The translations under genes and the position numbers were made by a program. The notes under the pieces are model-generated. The model had not been told where the DNA came from. It saw only the letters and a list, made by a program, of their open reading frames with translations, and made no database searches. Shown here one piece after another: positions 19,823 to 30,659 of a DNA stretch of 64,000 nucleotides. Every line of letters starts with the position of its first letter. Position 1 is the first letter of the stretch. Origin of the DNA: Hsuehochloa calcarea. Taxonomy: Eukaryota > Streptophyta > Magnoliopsida > Poales > Poaceae. The stretch covers positions 22,869,232-22,933,231 of the forward strand of contig CM070599.1 of NCBI GenBank assembly GCA_036346395.1. Direction: 5' to 3'.

Positions 19823-21036
19823 TTTCTCTAGAAAGGAATCGAAAATGTTAGAAGTGGCCACTGTTTGGTCGCTTGGTTGTTGGTTTGTAGGGTAATTCAG
19901 TGTTGGGGAGTAGGGCTACATAATCTACATGTTCTCGGCAATGCGCTCCGTATTAGATGGCTTTGGCTACAACTGACATACCCCCAAATGGCCATGGTAA
20001 GGACTTCATATCTCAACAAGCCGTACGAAACTGTTAATGTTCTATGCCCCAATCTCGGTGCAGGTTGGCAATGGCGAGCAAGCTTTGTTCTTGTTGGATA
20101 GGTGACTTGACAACACTAGCATCCCCTCCTTAGCGCTAGTTCTAGTGATGAAAGTGCTGACATCGACCAGGAAGAAGAGAATGGTGGTCGAAGCCTTACC
20201 TAACAACACTTGGATTAGGGATATTAGGTGTTGTCTGGATGTCCAAGTTCTTACTGAGTACCTCGTCCTGTGGGACTTGATACAACCTATTCACACAACG
20301 TAGGGGCAGGATGATACTATCGAGTAGAGATGGGAAGCCTCTGTCCAATACACCTCCAGATCGGCCTACGAGGTATTCTTTCGTGAATCCCAGAACTTTG
20401 CCTATGCTGAAGCTATCTGTAAATCTTGGGCACCTCTAAAATGCAAATACTTCATGTGGCTAGCGGTTCATTGGCGCTATTGGACAGCCGATCGTTTAGA
20501 GCATCGTGGCCTTCAAAACCAAGGATAGTGTGTCCTCTGCCTCTCTTCTCATGAATCTATCGACCATCTCCTTGTTGGATGTACTGTCACATCCCAAATC
20601 TGATTGCGTTTCTTCTTGCGCGTAGTTGGACTCTGGGAAAAGGAGGGCCCTTGATTCGTGGGTCAACCTCGCCTCCTAGATGATTTGGAAGGAGCAAAAC
20701 AACGGAGTGTTCAACAATGAGGCTGCAACGTTGGACCATCTGCTTCAAAGGATTTGGGATGAGTTCAGCCAGGCCAGTGGTGCATGGCTGGAGCTGTCTG
20801 TCTGGAGACGTTATCACAACCGGAGTAGTACTAGCTGTGGCCTCTAGTTGGTTGTCTAGGTCTCCCTGGTCGGTTGCCCAGGTCTTCCCGGTCAATCTAA
20901 TTTGCCACGAGTGGTTCCTTCAATGTATTGATCTTGTAAGGCGGCCTTTGAACTGCATTGGTTGCCTTTTGTATCTGAATGGTTGTTTTCCTTTTTTCTT
21001 AATGGAATGACACACAAAGCTTTTGTGTGTTCTAAA
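19823..21036 (+). pseudogene. LINE B C-terminal region and tail (unit 1)
   Basis: Text in shifting frames matches the LINE C-terminus: CRVIQCWGVGLHNLHVLG, NALRIRWLWLQ, LPNNTWIRDIRGCLDVQVLT, FMWLAVHWRYWTADRLEHRG and CLSSHESIDHLLVG (zf-RVT domain, Cys residues spaced as expected). The 3' UTR contains CTTAATGGAATGACACACAA and ends GTTCTAAAAAAAG at about 21,036. The collinear copy is 58,590-59,835. Frameshifts and stops are frequent. Confidence 0.85.
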
Positions 21037-21455
21037 AAAAGATTGGATGGGGATAGGGGAGATTGAATTTTTAGTTAATTGCATGGTTATTAAAGCAATA
21101 AGGTGAGGCAAGTCGACTCATTACCTTTTTACCGCCAAAGCGTTTAACGCGCGCGGCAAGGTGCTTTGCGTGTTCTCGAAAAAGAATGGATGGGGATAGG
21201 GGAGATTGAATTTTTAGTTCAGTGCATGGTTATTAAAGTGATAAGACGAGGCGAGGCGACTCACTACCTTCTTACCGCCAAAGCACTTAAGACGCGCGGC
21301 GAGGCGCTTTGCGCCTTCTCGAAAAAGATTGGAAGGGGATAGGGGACATGAATTTTAAAGTCCATGGTTATTAAAGCGATAAGGCGAGGCATGGTGACTC
21401 GCTACCGTCTTACCGCCAAAGCGCTTAAGGCAAGCGGCGAGGCGACGCCATACAC
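21037..21455. repeat. Tandem array, ~145-bp unit, three copies (unit 1)
   Basis: The unit starts GATTGGATGGGGATAGGGGA, contains GCATGGTTATTAAAG(C/T)(A/G)ATAAG and CTTACCGCCAAAGC, and ends CTTTGCGTGTTCTCGAAAAA. Copies start near 21,040, 21,183 and 21,328; the last ends GGCGAGGCGACGCC. The same array follows the LINE in unit 2. The unit end resembles the LINE 3' tail just before it. Confidence 0.82.
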
Positions 21456-21850
21456 CCATTCTAATATAGTATGGCAGTAAATTAAATCAGCAATTAGTAA
21501 CGCATGCATATATTAGGATTTAGGACTGAAATTAACATGCTAAAATTAAAAACATTTACTAGATCTCCTTGAATCTATGTTTTGGACAACTATTTTATTT
21601 CAAAAGACATCTCTAGGTTGGTCCTCACAGAGAATAGATTGCTTATCGATCTTCTTTCGAAGATCGACATCTTCTACCATTCTTGAAAGCACATGAGTGA
21701 AATAACCCCTTAGCTCCCCAATGTATACATCATCATTCTTCTTTTGGATGGGAAAGAATTCCCCGTGTTCAAATAGAGTGCAGCCCCATATAGTGGGGTG
21801 TCCATTTGCTTCACCCAATGTCGGCCAATAATTTTCAAGATGTTCTGGAG
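21456..21850 (-). pseudogene. Unrecognised transposase-like ORF fragment (unit 1)
   Basis: Minus-strand codons 21,818-21,600 read MGEANGHPTIWGCTLFEHG, FFPIQKKNDDVYIGELRG and MVEDVDLRKKIDKQSI. The same protein occurs in longer form at 61,030-61,483. Conservation of an amino-acid frame in two units suggests former coding sequence, probably of a DNA transposon (hAT is my best guess from the acidic C-terminal text in unit 2 and the adjacent array). I cannot name the family from motifs. Confidence 0.45.
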
Positions 21851-22164
21851 CAAACTACTCGTGTGAGGGCCTATAGGTGAGTGACTAACTGTCTATAGTT
21901 GGGACTATATATCATGCTAATCTTCAACCTATGATTAATCTAAACTTAGCACTATTCCATAACAATTTTATTATTACCTAAATCAATTATCTTTGCTAAT
22001 CTATAACTAGTATAGGTCCACTAGTTAATTAAATATTACTTGGCATTCTAAAGTAACTAACTACTAATTAATCTGGAGCGTAGTGACAAACTTAACATAT
22101 TTTAACTTGTTTCCATTTTACAATTTAGTGTTGACTATTGTCCTAAATTGTATTTTAACTACTA
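21851..22164. other. AT-rich sequence, no gene seen
   Basis: AT-rich and stop-rich on both strands, with TAACTACTAATTAATCTGGAGC appearing twice (about 22,058 and 22,156). It matches 62,770-63,075 in unit 2. Confidence 0.35.
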
Positions 22165-22800
22165 ATTAATCTGGAGCTTGGTAGTGACGGCGACGGCCGA
22201 AAACAGCGCTCGGTCTTGAGCTCTCTCGCTTGCAAGTGAGGAATGGGGATAGGGATGTGAGGGAAAAGAGAGCGGTGTTGGGAGGCAAGCTCGGCGCATG
22301 GTTCGCCGAGGGCTTTAAAGGGTGAGAGCGAGGCGCATAGCAACACTATGTGCGGCGATAGGGAGCGGCATGGCGCAGTCAACGAAGGGACAAGAAGGGA
22401 GCAGGTCGCGGTGGTGCGACCATGGTGTGGGTGGTGTCTCCTCGGTGGCCTTGTGCCTACAGGTGGCTTGGACGGTGGTGACACGGCAGTGTGGGAGAAA
22501 GGCGGTGTTGGAGGTGCGGCTGGCGTATGCCGGGAGGAGGAAGAGACCGAGCAAGCTGTCCCGCACTGGGCTGCGAGGGAAGCAAAGGAAAAAAATGAAA
22601 ATTAGGTGGCAAAGGCTGGGACGGGGATGGGAAAGAAGGCCGAGTGCGGTTGGTCCGGATGGAAGGGAAAGAAGGTGGGCCTACTTTGGAGAAAAGAAAG
22701 AAAAGGCAAGGTAAAAGGAGAAAAAAGAAAAGGGGAGATGGGCTGGGCCGGCCTGGAATTTGGCCCAAACTGAATTTTTAGGTTTATAATTCCCTTCAAT
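22165..22800. other. GC-rich block, possible LTR or captured exon
   Basis: Composition changes sharply to GC-rich. Open frames exist on both strands (130 codons plus, 22,322-22,714; 109 codons minus, 22,484-22,155), but the proteins are Arg/Gly- or Pro/Ser-rich without family motifs, as expected from composition. GGGCTGGGCCGGCC and a GAATTTGGCCCAAACTG stretch are common in grass gypsy LTRs. The part up to about 22,560 matches 63,620-64,000. Confidence 0.35.
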
Positions 22801-24727
22801 TTCTTGAGCTAAGGTGACTTCAATGGACACGCTGGCGGTGGGGAGTGGAAGATTTACCAAGGCTCGCAGAGGCAAATGACGACAAGCTCTGAGGAGGTGT
22901 GACCTTCTTTGTACAAAGAACAACGATTTACGTAAATTAGCCAGAGGGGGGCAGCGACGGCCAATTGTTTCATAGTTGGGGAAGCAGAGGGTTGTATTTT
23001 AAATGGTTTAGGGGTCGAGGTTGTAAAGTGGATGGTTTCATAGTTCAGGGATGAAAATCGAATCGAGGCCATAATTTAGGGTTGGAATATGCACTTTTTC
23101 CTTACTTTTTGGCAACATAAAATGTGGAATGCAATTTTATATCTCAGGACCAGCTACACATCATTATGGAGATTAGGTTCAATGCATGTGGTAGGTTTTT
23201 GGTCTATGTGGATGATTTTTTTTATTTTATTATGGACAAATTTTTTTGCCTTTTTGTTGTCCATCTTGTTTAACTATTAGAAGCTGGTAACTATCTCATT
23301 GAAGCAATCTAGCAATTTGTCACACTATTATTCAATATTTTCCTCACTTCCTTTGTAAGTCACTTTTTAGTGTGTGATAAAACTTTTTTACTAGTGTGGC
23401 ACCTTAGAGATCAATTTCGAACAACTATATGTGAGGTGGATTATTTATTTAGATTTTTTTACTATGAATATTTGTATTTGATCCCATAACATGTGCATAA
23501 TGATCCCATAGCCAATTGTTCTCAATCTAAGAAAGAATGAGAGAACAAAATGGTATAATATTAGGCTGTTATAGATTTTACTAAAAAGTTATGAAAAAAC
23601 CATGAAAAAATATGTATTTTATGTTTGGCATACATTTATTTTGCAATTTGCCACACTGAAAAAATTGAACTCGTACCATTGTAAACTAAATGAGATTGCA
23701 TGCATACACACTTTTGTAAAATTGTCAAAGATGTTTCTAGTCCTTGAGTATAGGAGTGCTCCTAGTTGATGCTCTCCATCTCGCTACTCCCTATGTAGAC
23801 CCAATATTTGCCCAAGATTGTCAACCTCCATATCGTATTGTTCCCTAGACATCAAGCAATTGACACATGGAACCTAGAAATAGCGGCGAGGTTTGGTCCA
23901 TGTTGCACCCATGAATTTTTCAGCCATGCCAATGTGCGAAGTGTGGAATCCACAACGTCCAGAGTGGATGAAGCAAATATCTGGCAAGGGGGCTGGCTAC
24001 ACCAAAGAATGGGAAGTAGATGCACCCATAATCCAAGAATTTATTGTTGTCATTATGTCCATAATCCATGGTCCGATTTAAAGGTATCTTTGTTGTGGGA
24101 GCAGGGTGATGTGAGATAATATCGACGCCTTGCATGGTTGGCCTAGGAAAAGGCTAAATTCTTGACACGATCCGGGCGTCTAATACCTTAAGGAAGAAAC
24201 ACAACTCGGTATAAAGCTACCTGTTATGGCTTCCCATATGAACCAAGTCAGCAGAAAAACCCTAATGGAGAAGTTGAATGTGATGAGTAGGAATCCAGGA
24301 CCAAGCTGCATTGGGTGTAAGTTAAGGTCCTGAATAAGCATTCCAGAAACAAGAGACGATCCGTATGTGTCTCGCAACCTTAGATAAGAAGCCATTGGTC
24401 GATGCGAATGGGCCAACCAGTGTGGTTCATGGTGCTAAATCAGCCAAACTCTAGCAAAAGATGGAGGTGGTACACAGTTCGATGACCAGACAACTAACAA
24501 TTTGTATCGCTGGTCTGGAGAGGGCACCCTAAGACAACACTATCACATATCTAGTGAGTAGATCGCATCAATAGCGTCCTCCCGAATTGGTCCCTCCTTG
24601 GCAGTGCCACCCATGGTGCCAACTGCTTGTTGAGAACCTGTGTGCCCTCACGATATCACAAGTTATAGTTCCTGACATATGATAGGTGCCCTAAATCATT
24701 ATTAATAGTATTTTCGAACCCAACACT
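22801..24727. other. Unassigned DNA, no gene supported
   Basis: Mixed sequence with an AT-rich middle (23,090-23,750). Two overlapping plus frames at 23,808-24,119 each give about 60-100 codons (one includes CEVWNPQRPEWMKQISG), and a minus frame lies at 24,416-24,180; none matches a family I recognise. Its unit 2 counterpart would lie beyond the window, so conservation cannot be judged here. Confidence 0.3.
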
Positions 24728-25138
24728 ATGAAGAGGTCTTCTTGAGTCATACCTCCCGACGGGAATTGGGCAACAATGGTACTACCAAATGTTACGGGAT
24801 CATGTACCACTTGACGGGAATTGGGCAACAATGGTACTACCAAATGTTATGGGATGTTGATATTGTCTCACCTCAAGGTATATTGTCATATTGTCGCCTT
24901 TATTTAGATCGTACATTTGGAGCAACCCCCCCATGAAGAGGTCTTCTTGAGTCATACCACCCGACGGGAATTGGCCAACAATGGTACTACCAAATGTTAC
25001 GGGATCATGTACCACTTGACGGGAATTGGGCAACAATGGTACTACCAAATGTTATGGGATGTTGATATTGTCTCACCTCAAGGTATATTGTCATATTGTC
25101 GCCTTTATTTAGATCGTACATTTGGAGCAACCCCCCCA
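24728..25138. repeat. 205-bp near-identical tandem duplication
   Basis: Copy 1 is 24,728-24,932 and copy 2 is 24,933-25,138, both starting ATGAAGAGGTCTTCTTGAG and ending in a run of C before A. I see only about two differences (ACCTCCCG/ACCACCCG and GGGCAAC/GGCCAAC). Within each copy, GACGGGAATTGGGCAACAAT and what follows repeats after 55 bp. The near identity makes it far younger than its surroundings. Confidence 0.93.
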
Positions 25139-25990
25139 CGCGCGCGTGAAGGACATAGTGAGGTTTCATCAGATAGGCATTGTTAGAGTATCGAGAGAAA
25201 TTCGGTCCCAACTTCGCCACATTGACTTCATTACACTATTGTAACAGGTGCAGAGTTTTTCACCCACTTACAAGATCTTTGCTGCAACATAAAGCTATAA
25301 AACAAGCTTGCACATCGCCATAAGGTTCGGCAGGCCATACAAAGAAGAGATACTCGGTGTCTCCTTCCAAGCTAGTCAAGCCTTCTAGTGCCCAATGGCC
25401 TCGTGCTATCAAGCATGGTAGTAATGTAAGGGGCTCCTTTTGGCTGTAGTTAGTGATGATGACAATGGATGAAGATAAGGATCATACCAATGGCGCACTT
25501 CTCTACAAAATATTAACTCCTCTCTACTTGAACTATAGCCCAAGGGCAAGTTGTTTCTCATTGAGCAATAAATGTTGTCAACTATTAGGCCCCATTAAGG
25601 TGCCACATAGGGAGGCAACCGTGGCCGGAACAATATATTTAGGATTAAAATGTGTATTTAAAATGTGATATTCTATTAGGGCATACTATGGGTAGTGCAT
25701 AGTCGCAACACTAGTGGTAGTAAATTTAGCTTTGATGGTTAGTTTCCTTCCCTTTTCTTGTGCCTTTGTTTTTCCGTTAGTTTCCATCTCGTTAAAGAAT
25801 TGTTACTTATTATATAAAAAAATTGTACCAAAGGGTTCATGAGAAGAGTAGAAATAAGAGGGTTCATTCTAACTTTATCCCCCTATTCTTATTTACAAAC
25901 CTCTCAATGACCGACTTTGCAAAAGCAATAAGGAGAAGGAGAACAAGGCCAACTACTTCAGTAGTCTCCATTGCGCCAATACTGGACATT
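25139..25990. other. Unassigned DNA, no gene supported
   Basis: Short open frames only (71 codons at 25,453; 62 at 25,823). No motif recognised. It starts with the perfect palindrome CACGCGCGCGTG (25,137-25,148). Confidence 0.3.
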
Positions 25991-25993
25991 CCA

Positions 25994-26204
25994 TCCACTA
26001 GAAAAAAATGATTTTTCCAAGGAAAACTATGTCGGTGGGGAAATTTCATTGGATCCTACCGATAGAGCCGGTTATCAGATAGTTCGGTGAAATTTTGGAC
26101 GAATTTTTAAATTGAAATTTGAATTTTTCAAATGTAAAGATAAAATTTATCTAAATTTTGAATTGAAATTTGAAGTTCGATGAAAAATAAAGTCGGTGTT
26201 CCCC
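25994..26204 (+). mobile_element. CACTA-like terminal fragment
   Basis: Starts CACTAGAAAAAAATG, matching the CACTA hallmark followed by an A-run. Subterminal text follows with repeated GTCGGTG / TCGGTGAAATTT words and AAATTGAAATTTGAA repeats. It ends where gypsy LTR sequence begins at about 26,205. No second terminus or target duplication is visible, so it is a truncated end. Confidence 0.5.
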
Positions 26205-27742
26205 TATCATAAGCCCGTCCTCATCGGACTGGGGGTCTTTCCACTCCTGTGGAGGCCTACCACCAAAGTTGTCTTTCTCTTCCATGACACGATGCGCACA
26301 TGATGCGAGTGCAATTGTTTCGTTGTCCATTAACATGTGCTATCGTCATCACATTACCATCGTTACCATATCATCATCGTGATCATATCATAAAGACATT
26401 GTAATATGCATGGATAAATCATAAAGACATCGTGTCAAATAAATCAATAAAGAGAAGTAATACACAAACCGAAGTGTCCTGCTCTACCATGTACTTGCCT
26501 TTCTAACAAAAAAAACAAAACAATGTGAAGGCAGCACCGAACCTGAAGCAACACCCCCTGGACAAAGCCAATTCTCACCCTAAAACATGCAACAACATTA
26601 CAAGAATATAAAGAAATTTAACATCGCTCCTACGCGCAAACTCAACATAGTTAATACCTCCTCACTGGACAACCCATCTGTTGTCCCGGTGATCAAACAA
26701 CCATAACTCCAAATTCTGGAATCCAAACGTAACAAACCATATGAGTTCAAGAATCTACATAAAATTTTCTACACTTTACTAGTTATGCAAATTCCCTAAT
26801 TAAGTTGTCTAAGCCTTTGTTTTTAATCACTGTTGCGCCATTGATCAACAAGCTTTTCAATTTTATATCTATTTTTCTACAGTATAAAAATTAGCAAACC
26901 TTACCACTTCTGGAAACTACAAAAAAAATATCTAACTTTTTCTAGTTTTGATAATAATTTAATTTGACCATATACTATAAGTAATAAGGCAAACAACACG
27001 GGTGCTACCAACGATTTTGGAATTCTAGATAACAGCACTCCAAAAGCTATAAATTTTACCCCCTCATCCAAAACTAGTATTCTTTCAGTTTATTGAAAGC
27101 TTAAACAATAATATACAATATTCATAATACAACAAAGCGAGGAAACATGATATAGATATCTCAAAACTCCCTCACAAGGCTGAACAGTGCACCAAACTGA
27201 AACATGGCATAACCAAACCACAAATCCCGCTAACGATCTACCAATAAACATTGATTAACCGCTAATCTAGTATTGCAACAAAGGATCTCAGGTCGTTACC
27301 CATCGAAAATGGATGACAGATATGGCCGGAACGTTAGGCCCTAAGTTGCCTCCTCTTCTTCACCTTCTTCCATCTTCTCCCTTCCTTCTCCTTCTTCCTT
27401 CTCCGTCCTTCTCTGCCTCCTCTATGGCCGTGCAGCAGCAGGCGACAATAGCGACCACAGCTGTCGTGGCACAATGGCAGGTGGTAGTAGTCTTGCGACA
27501 ATTGGTCAGTAAGGCTCGGGCACAACAACGGTCACGCCAACAGTGGCCAGGGCTTGGGAGTTGCGGTAGCTAGCTAGGGCTACGACAGGGGCACAACCCC
27601 TCCCATTTTTTGCGCACGCACGGGGGGCATGCACCTCGAGCTCGGCTTAGACTTGGGTCGGCCTGGCCTGACCCTCTTTCTCCCCTCCCCTCTTCCTTGT
27701 TTCCCCTAATTCTTTTCTAGTCTCTTTAAGCGGGGTATTACA
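26205..27742 (-). repeat. Gypsy 3' LTR, outer end truncated
   Basis: The inner end on the minus strand is TGTAATACCCCGCTTAAA at 27,742, preceded by a purine tract. Homology to the 5' LTR runs through TTACCACTTCTGGAA (26,904 / 38,953) and CTCAGATCGTTACCC. It is about 1.54 kb and longer than the 5' LTR, which lacks a middle part. The outer end is lost against a CACTA fragment. A GC-rich segment at 27,313-27,620 has open frames on both strands that I take as LTR composition. Confidence 0.85.
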
Positions 27743-27826
27743 TTCGACCCCTAGGAGAAGAATTCGACCTCGAATTGTACACGTCATTCTACGCGGGGAG
27801 CAAACGAAATTGAACAAAAACAACTT
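27743..27826 (-). other. Gypsy 3' untranslated end with polypurine tract
   Basis: The minus strand reads GAATTCTTCTCCTAGGGGTC then GAA before the LTR start. The AGGGG-containing purine stretch abutting the LTR is the likely plus-strand primer. Confidence 0.6.
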
Positions 27827-28063
27827 TTAACACATACCCATTGTGACCAACTCCAGATAATTCTCGCGCATATGAGACTCTAGTTCCCAAGTCGCTTCCC
27901 GCTCGGATTGATGCGACCAAAGCAAATTAACATACTTCAATGTCTTATGCCTCAACACCCTCTCTAACTCTTATAGTATATGCATCAGACGTGACTCGAA
28001 GATAAGGTCTTGCTCGATGGTCAACAGCTCTAATGAAATCTCATACTCTGGATCTCTCAGGTA
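27827..28063 (-). pseudogene. Gypsy chromodomain, C-terminal end of pol
   Basis: Minus-strand codons give YLRDPEYEISLELLTIEQDL, then after one stop VLRHKTLKYVNLLWSHQS, EREATWELESHMRENYLELV and a stop at 27,827. The aromatic residues and VxWxxxxxxEATWE pattern match chromodomains of plant gypsy chromoviruses, which steer integration toward particular chromatin marks. The codons joining this to integrase are missing because LINE sequence begins at 28,064. Confidence 0.87.
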
Positions 28064-29058
28064 CTTTTTGTACAGAATGTGCAAAAGAATTGCATGTCAT
28101 TCCAATAAGAAGAAAAACAACATACAATTCCAGAAGCAATACATAGGGTACTACAGTGGATCAGACCACCTTAGTAGTAAAAAGAAGGAAAAACTGCACA
28201 TGGAGCAAAGGACGATCAGGAAGGCCTAGCCGACTAATCGGTTTTGGGGAGGCCTAGCCCACCGTTCGGGCTTCCACATGGGACTACGATTGTGATGGCG
28301 CCTCGAAACAGTAAGCTCCCGCCACGTGCTAGTGGCTGAACTCATCCCTATTATTTTGGAGCAGAAGGTTAGTCGTTAAATCCTCATTGTTGAACACGTG
28401 AATTCCTCTCCTTCCATAATCTAGGAAACAAGGGTGATGCATGAATCAAGCGCCCTCCTACATTTCGCGGTGACTGAGTTGCGAATTGAGATCTAGTAGT
28501 CTTGTAGATTGTTTTGACCCACCGGTAGGCAGTGCCACAATTCGACTTGTGTGAGAAACCACGAATAGATTTGGGATATGACCATGCACTCGACAAGGAG
28601 TTGATTAATAGATTCTATGAAGGAGAGGCAGAAGACGCAAATCTTTGATTTTGAAGACTGCGGCGCTCTAGACGGCCAGCTATCCAACAACGCCAACGAA
28701 ATACTAACCACATGAAGTATTTACATTTCATAGGCGCCAAAGCTTTCCAGATTGCCTCCGCACAAGCGCCGCCACAAGATCCATGGAAGAAAGCCTTATT
28801 GGCCGATCTCGCGGAGTAGTGGCCCGAGGCTTCCCATCGCCATTGAATCGTATCCTCCTGCCCCTGCGTTGTGTGAATGGTATGTATCATGTCCGATAAG
28901 CAAAGGTAATCCGTAAGGACATGGGCGTCCAACCATTCCGTAATATCCATAATCCAGGACCCAGTAAGTAAGGCTTTAGCCACCGTTCTCTCTTTTTGGA
29001 TTGAAGTCGGAATTGACATGACCAGAGATGGCGCTAAGGACGGTATGCCGCTCTTAGA
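28064..29058 (-). pseudogene. LINE C, 3' part, C-terminal domain and tail
   Basis: Minus-strand codons 29,019-28,615 contain WIMDITEWLDAHVLTDYLCL, IQWRWEASGHYSARSANKAF and FMWLVFRWRCWIAGRLERR, the LINE C-terminal zinc domain region; FCLSFIESINQLLVECMV follows in another frame. The 3' UTR has the TTATTGGAATGACATGCAA word also seen in LINE B and ends with CAAAAAG at 28,064-28,069, a short poly-A. The same LINE continues at 31,940 beyond the inserted copia. Confidence 0.87.
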
Positions 29059-29212
29059 TGTTAAGGTTGTTGTATATTCTACATTCTCTCTCTTGGCCCA
29101 TGTGGTCCATGTAGCCCATGAAGCCCATGTAACAATTTCTATATATGCCCTCTCAATTAATGAATAAGCGGCACAGTTGTGAATAGCAAAATCACCCTCC
29201 CTCTTTCTAACA
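29059..29212 (+). repeat. Copia 5' LTR (element at 29,059)
   Basis: 154 bp, TGTTAAGG...TCTAACA, with CTCTCTCTTGGCCCATG, a TATATATG box and CAATTAATGAATAAGCG landmarks shared with its 3' LTR. Confidence 0.92.
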
Positions 29213-29225
29213 TAGTATCAGAGCT
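29213..29225 (+). other. Copia primer binding site
   Basis: TAGTATCAGAGCT, two changes from TGGTATCAGAGCC, directly after the 5' LTR. Confidence 0.82.
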
Positions 29226-30100
29226 ATTCAACCCTAACCCTAGCCCCTAATTCCATTAGTGTCGTTTTCTGCTAGCGGGGCTTTTTCGCTTGGGCTAGCG
29301 CGCCTGAGCCGCTCTTGCACTCCCTTCACTCGCCTTCGCTCCTTGCTCTACTCCTCACGCAGTTCACTCCTCACGCCGCTCTTGCCCGACGGCATCCGGA
29401 GCTCGCTCATCCGACCTTGATATCAAGACGGCTAGCCGTCACGAGCTCGTCTTCACTACCATCGACATGAGCTCGTCTTCGTCGCCTCGTCTGCACCGAA
29501 CCAGATCTGGTGGGATCCGAAGCTCGCCAGAGGATGCACAACTTTGCTTCCGTCGCCTACTCTGCTTCCGCCGCGTCCTCGTCGATCCATCCTGGATCCG
29601 ATGCCTGGACATCACACAACACCAAGAATCTTCACCTAGGTCATCCTCGTCGCGGATCCGACCTCGGCCTCAAAGGGGCTGGCCGTCATGAGCTCGTCTT
29701 CATCGCCTCGTCTTCACCTCACCAGATCCGGTGGGACCGCATGACACCGCTGCTGTCATGCCAGCACCATGTCTGGATTCGGTGCACCATCAACTCCGCC
29801 TAGATCCAGCGTGCCATCGACCTCCTTCTCAGTACTCTGGTGACCTCACGCCAACACCCCGCCTTGATCCGGCGCACCATCTACCATCCACTCCCAACAC
29901 GAGTACTCCTCTTGGTTGTTGACTGCTCTGCTCTGATGCAACATACTAATTAACCCACTGATTGTTGATTCTGCTACTCGTATTGATGCTTGTGATATTG
30001 ATGTTGTTGCTAGGTTTTTATGCTTGCTGCTTGCTACTGTTGATACTCACTTATTAGTACTGTTGCTTACTACTGTGTGGTTATGGTCCATCAAGATGGC
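29226..30100 (+). other. Copia leader (element at 29,059)
   Basis: A GC-rich first part (29,230-29,930) with open frames in two registers but no motif, then an AT-rich part with TTGTTGCT-type repeats. It lies between PBS and gag and is probably untranslated leader plus a decayed Gag N-terminus. Confidence 0.5.
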
Positions 30101-30600
30101 AAAATATGACTCAATGTTTGAGGGGTAGTCCATCTCTCGTGTTCATAGACATCAAGTTAGATGGGTTGAATTACCAAGCATGTGCCTTCTCAGTAAAGAT
30201 GAGTATGCTCAGCAGATGCTCATATATCAGTTGGTGATGAGGCTTCAATCAAAGTTTGAGCTTGTTTGTACTCAGTTACTCTGCCACACTCCACCAACTT
30301 TGACTGAGATGCTCTCTAGTTTAATTGCAGAAATGACTCATCTTCATTCGCTTATACCTACCTCAAGATCCTCACCACATGCTGTCCTGTGTCTCTCATA
30401 GCGGTCTGGATCTATCAGAGCGACACCCATAGGAGTGCTGGTATGTTCTCATTGCAAGAGGATTGGCCATCTTGTTGACAAGTGCTTCAAGTTCATCCAG
30501 ATCATCTTGTTGATTATCGTGCCAGACATCCATCTGATCGTCGTCGTGGAGCACCGATTGGGCATCCGAGAGCACTTACTGCAGTAGTCATTGCTACCAC
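30101..30600 (+). pseudogene. Copia gag (family 1)
   Basis: Codons 30,180-30,401 include YAQQMLIYQLVMRLQSKFEL and LTEMLSSLIAEMTHLHSL, the conserved middle of copia Gag. Then CSHCKRIGHLVDKC (about 30,448-30,489) is a CX2CX4HX4C zinc knuckle that would bind RNA. Stops and frameshifts separate them. This is the only family 1 copy in the window with visible gag. Confidence 0.83.
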
Positions 30601-30659
30601 AACTACACCTACTGTGACTTCTGGATCAATGTCTGCTATGACTTCAGTTGCACCTTCTG

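Noticed and set aside
22322..22714. 130-codon plus-strand frame as a protein-coding gene
   Set aside because: Arg/Gly-rich from GC-rich composition, overlapping open frames on the other strand, no motif, and not preserved as a frame in unit 2.
23808..24119. 103-codon frame considered as a plant mobile-domain or phosphatase-like fragment
   Set aside because: Overlapping frames are equally open and I could not match any conserved motif with confidence.
24728..25138. Repeated motif with regular spacing, considered as a CRISPR-like array
   Set aside because: Only two large near-identical copies with a nested duplication and no unique spacers; eukaryotic repeat-rich context.
25137..25148. 12-bp perfect palindrome CACGCGCGCGTG as a regulatory operator
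   Set aside because: Isolated, low complexity, no adjacent gene.
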